Assembly (NCBI RefSeq): GCF_000711985.1
Contig: NZ_KL544005.1
Coordinates: forward strand, 1,253,970-1,317,969
Direction of reading: 5' to 3'
Length of the DNA stretch: 64,000 nt
Source of the DNA: Rheinheimera texasensis DSM 17496
GTDB lineage: Bacteria > Pseudomonadota > Gammaproteobacteria > Enterobacterales > Alteromonadaceae
Part shown: positions 62,953 to 64,000 of the stretch, one piece after another
Numbering within the stretch: the first letter of the stretch is position 1
Layout of the letters: each line of letters starts with the position of its first letter
Program-made: the position numbers and the translations under genes
Notes under the pieces: model-generated
Database searches by the model: none
What the model saw: the letters and a program-made list of their open reading frames with translations, nothing else
Told to the model about the DNA's origin: nothing

Positions 62953-64000
62953 AGGCTGTTAACCAATAACCGGCCTGAGCCGACAAAATAACCGCGGAAT
63001 ACCGGGTTGTCTGTCATCGCGACAATACGCCCTTCGCCAACATTGTGCGCCAGCACTGTGGCGCTATTACGAAATACATTGACCAGCGCCGGATCGGCAT
63101 AACCGGCTAACTGTGCCTGATCGCTATAACGAGCGACGGTAACAAAAGGCTGTTCAGCCGGCTCCATCAATAACAGATCATTTTTAAACACCGGCAGTTG
63201 CTGACGCGGCAAGCCAAAAGTCAGTGGATGGCTCAGATCGACGTCAGTCTGGAAAATCGCTCCTGCAATACGCTGACGACCAGCCAACTGTTCTTTGTCC
63301 TGGTAAGCTGGCGCGGTCATAGTGACTAAGGCTCTTAACTCGCTGGCTTTTTTCAGCTTGGCTTGCAGCAGATTTTTTTCCGCCAGCCAACTGACTGCCG
63401 CTTTTTGTGCCCACAACACACCGCCTTGTTCCAGCCAGCCTTTCAACTGCGCCACTTCGGCATCGCCCCAGCTGTTGTAATTGCCATCCGGTAACAGAAT
63501 ATGGCTGTAGCGTGCCAGATCGAGGCGTTTCAGCCGTGCCGGTTCGGCCATCGATGGTGATACGCCCGCCAGACGCTCAATGGCAAACCACAGTTCACCG
63601 GCTTCCGTTGAATTGATGCCAGGGCCTGCCACCAATAAAACCTCCGGCAACACCAGCGGTTTGACCTGATTACTGCCCAAATCCTGGCCTTGCGGCGTCA
63701 GGCCTGAAGTTAATGCACTGAGCGCTAACGGCTGTTTCTGGGCAAATTCGCGTAGCTTTTGCTGCCAGCCTTCAGCTTGCAAACCCGCGGGCAGCAGCAC
63801 AGTACCTGCAGCAAACTGCTGAACACCTTGTGCCGTCATAGCACTGAATGCCTTCGGCGCCACTCTGAGCTGAAAACCTGCCTGCAATAAACGCGCAGTT
63901 TGCACTGGTGCCTGTTGATCAGCCCATGGCAGCGCATAAGCGTAAGCACCATCATTAAACGTCTGTGCTGTGGCTGCAGGTTCGGTCCAGGCTTCAGCTG
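62898..64000 (-). CDS. C-terminal part of a large protein resembling M14-family peptidases
   Basis: Partial; the frame is open to the right edge (about 367 codons). The internal GTG at 63905 is not a start, since NDGAYAYALPWADQQAPV precedes it in frame. The segment looks like a glutamine-amidotransferase-like domain (LLVAGPGINSTEAGELWF, ARYSHILLPDGNYNSWGDAE) followed by a strand-rich end (AMTDNPVFRGYFVGSGRLL). Such a tail is found in M14 zinc carboxypeptidase proteins of Alteromonadales; the catalytic domain would be upstream and is not visible. The identity is therefore tentative. The final residues are Asp/Gly-rich. Confidence 0.6.
   Translation of the reverse strand, partial: AEAWTEPAATAQTFNDGAYAYALPWADQQAPVQTARLLQAGFQLRVAPKAFSAMTAQGVQQFAAGTVLLPAGLQAEGWQQKLREFAQKQPLALSALTSGLTPQGQDLGSNQVKPLVLPEVLLVAGPGINSTEAGELWFAIERLAGVSPSMAEPARLKRLDLARYSHILLPDGNYNSWGDAEVAQLKGWLEQGGVLWAQKAAVSWLAEKNLLQAKLKKASELRALVTMTAPAYQDKEQLAGRQRIAGAIFQTDVDLSHPLTFGLPRQQLPVFKNDLLLMEPAEQPFVTVARYSDQAQLAGYADPALVNVFRNSATVLAHNVGEGRIVAMTDNPVFRGYFVGSGRLLVNSLYFGKLFDSGDDSGDGDE

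Noticed and set aside
1-64000. CRISPR array, tRNA, rRNA or prophage
   Set aside because: I saw no regularly spaced direct repeats, tRNA-like cloverleaf, rRNA sequence or phage structural genes. A covariance-model search could still find small RNAs.

Overview
The window is a stretch of gammaproteobacterial chromosome. Gene content, protein sequences and base composition fit a Rheinheimera/Alteromonas/Shewanella-type aquatic bacterium best; I infer this from family resemblance, not from a search. Many blocks keep the order known from Escherichia coli: fkpA-slyX-yheV-yheS-yheT-yheU; nudE and yrfG; hslR-hslO-pckA-envZ/ompR-greB-tex; and the divergent bioH/gntX pair. No rRNA, tRNA, CRISPR array, prophage or complete insertion sequence is visible.

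Layout. 1-4.3 kb: the start of a GlpD-like flavoprotein gene, an unrecognised 485-residue protein that resembles a decayed HD-GYP protein, and the proline genes proB-proA. 4.3-4.8 kb: a gene-free stretch with nested inverted repeats, a candidate miniature element. 4.8-8.4 kb: a YiaD-like OmpA lipoprotein and the polyamine genes speE and speA. 8.5-15.2 kb: two tandem YihG-like acyltransferases, a Methyltransf_32-type methyltransferase, a lone receiver domain, an FHA membrane protein overlapping a secreted trypsin-like protease, and a YbbN-like thioredoxin/TPR protein. 15.6-17.8 kb: ilvIH. 17.9-26.5 kb: the fkpA-to-yheU block, interrupted by a TIGR02444 gene, a 45-residue DUF3149 membrane protein with two FNR-type boxes, and a GMC oxidoreductase with its Tat-exported small subunit. 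26.5-30.9 kb: an EAL phosphodiesterase, cysQ, nudE and yrfG.

31.0-42.5 kb is a complete type II secretion operon, gspC-D-E-F-G-H-I-J-K-L-M-N, on the minus strand, sitting between yrfG and hslR. Just beyond hslR-hslO lie two very large, convergent subtilisin-like proteases (44.2-52.0 kb). Both end in a GlyGly-CTERM-like tail, a signal typically found on type II secretion substrates, so machine and probable cargo are encoded within 10 kb. 52.4-59.9 kb: pckA, ompR-envZ, two small exported proteins, greB and tex. 60-64 kb: an SprA-like HExxH protein with a small flagellar-rod-like protein, bioH, gntX/comF, and the 3' end of a large gene that looks like an M14-peptidase-family protein.

Most genes are ordinary housekeeping genes. 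The items I think most worth a second look are the FNR-box-controlled DUF3149 gene with its long 3' UTR, the nested inverted-repeat element at 4.4-4.65 kb, the FHA/protease pair, the degenerate HD-GYP-like protein, the SprA-like/flagellar-like pair, and the T2SS-linked GlyGly-CTERM proteases. I found no strong case for a wholly new multi-gene system.
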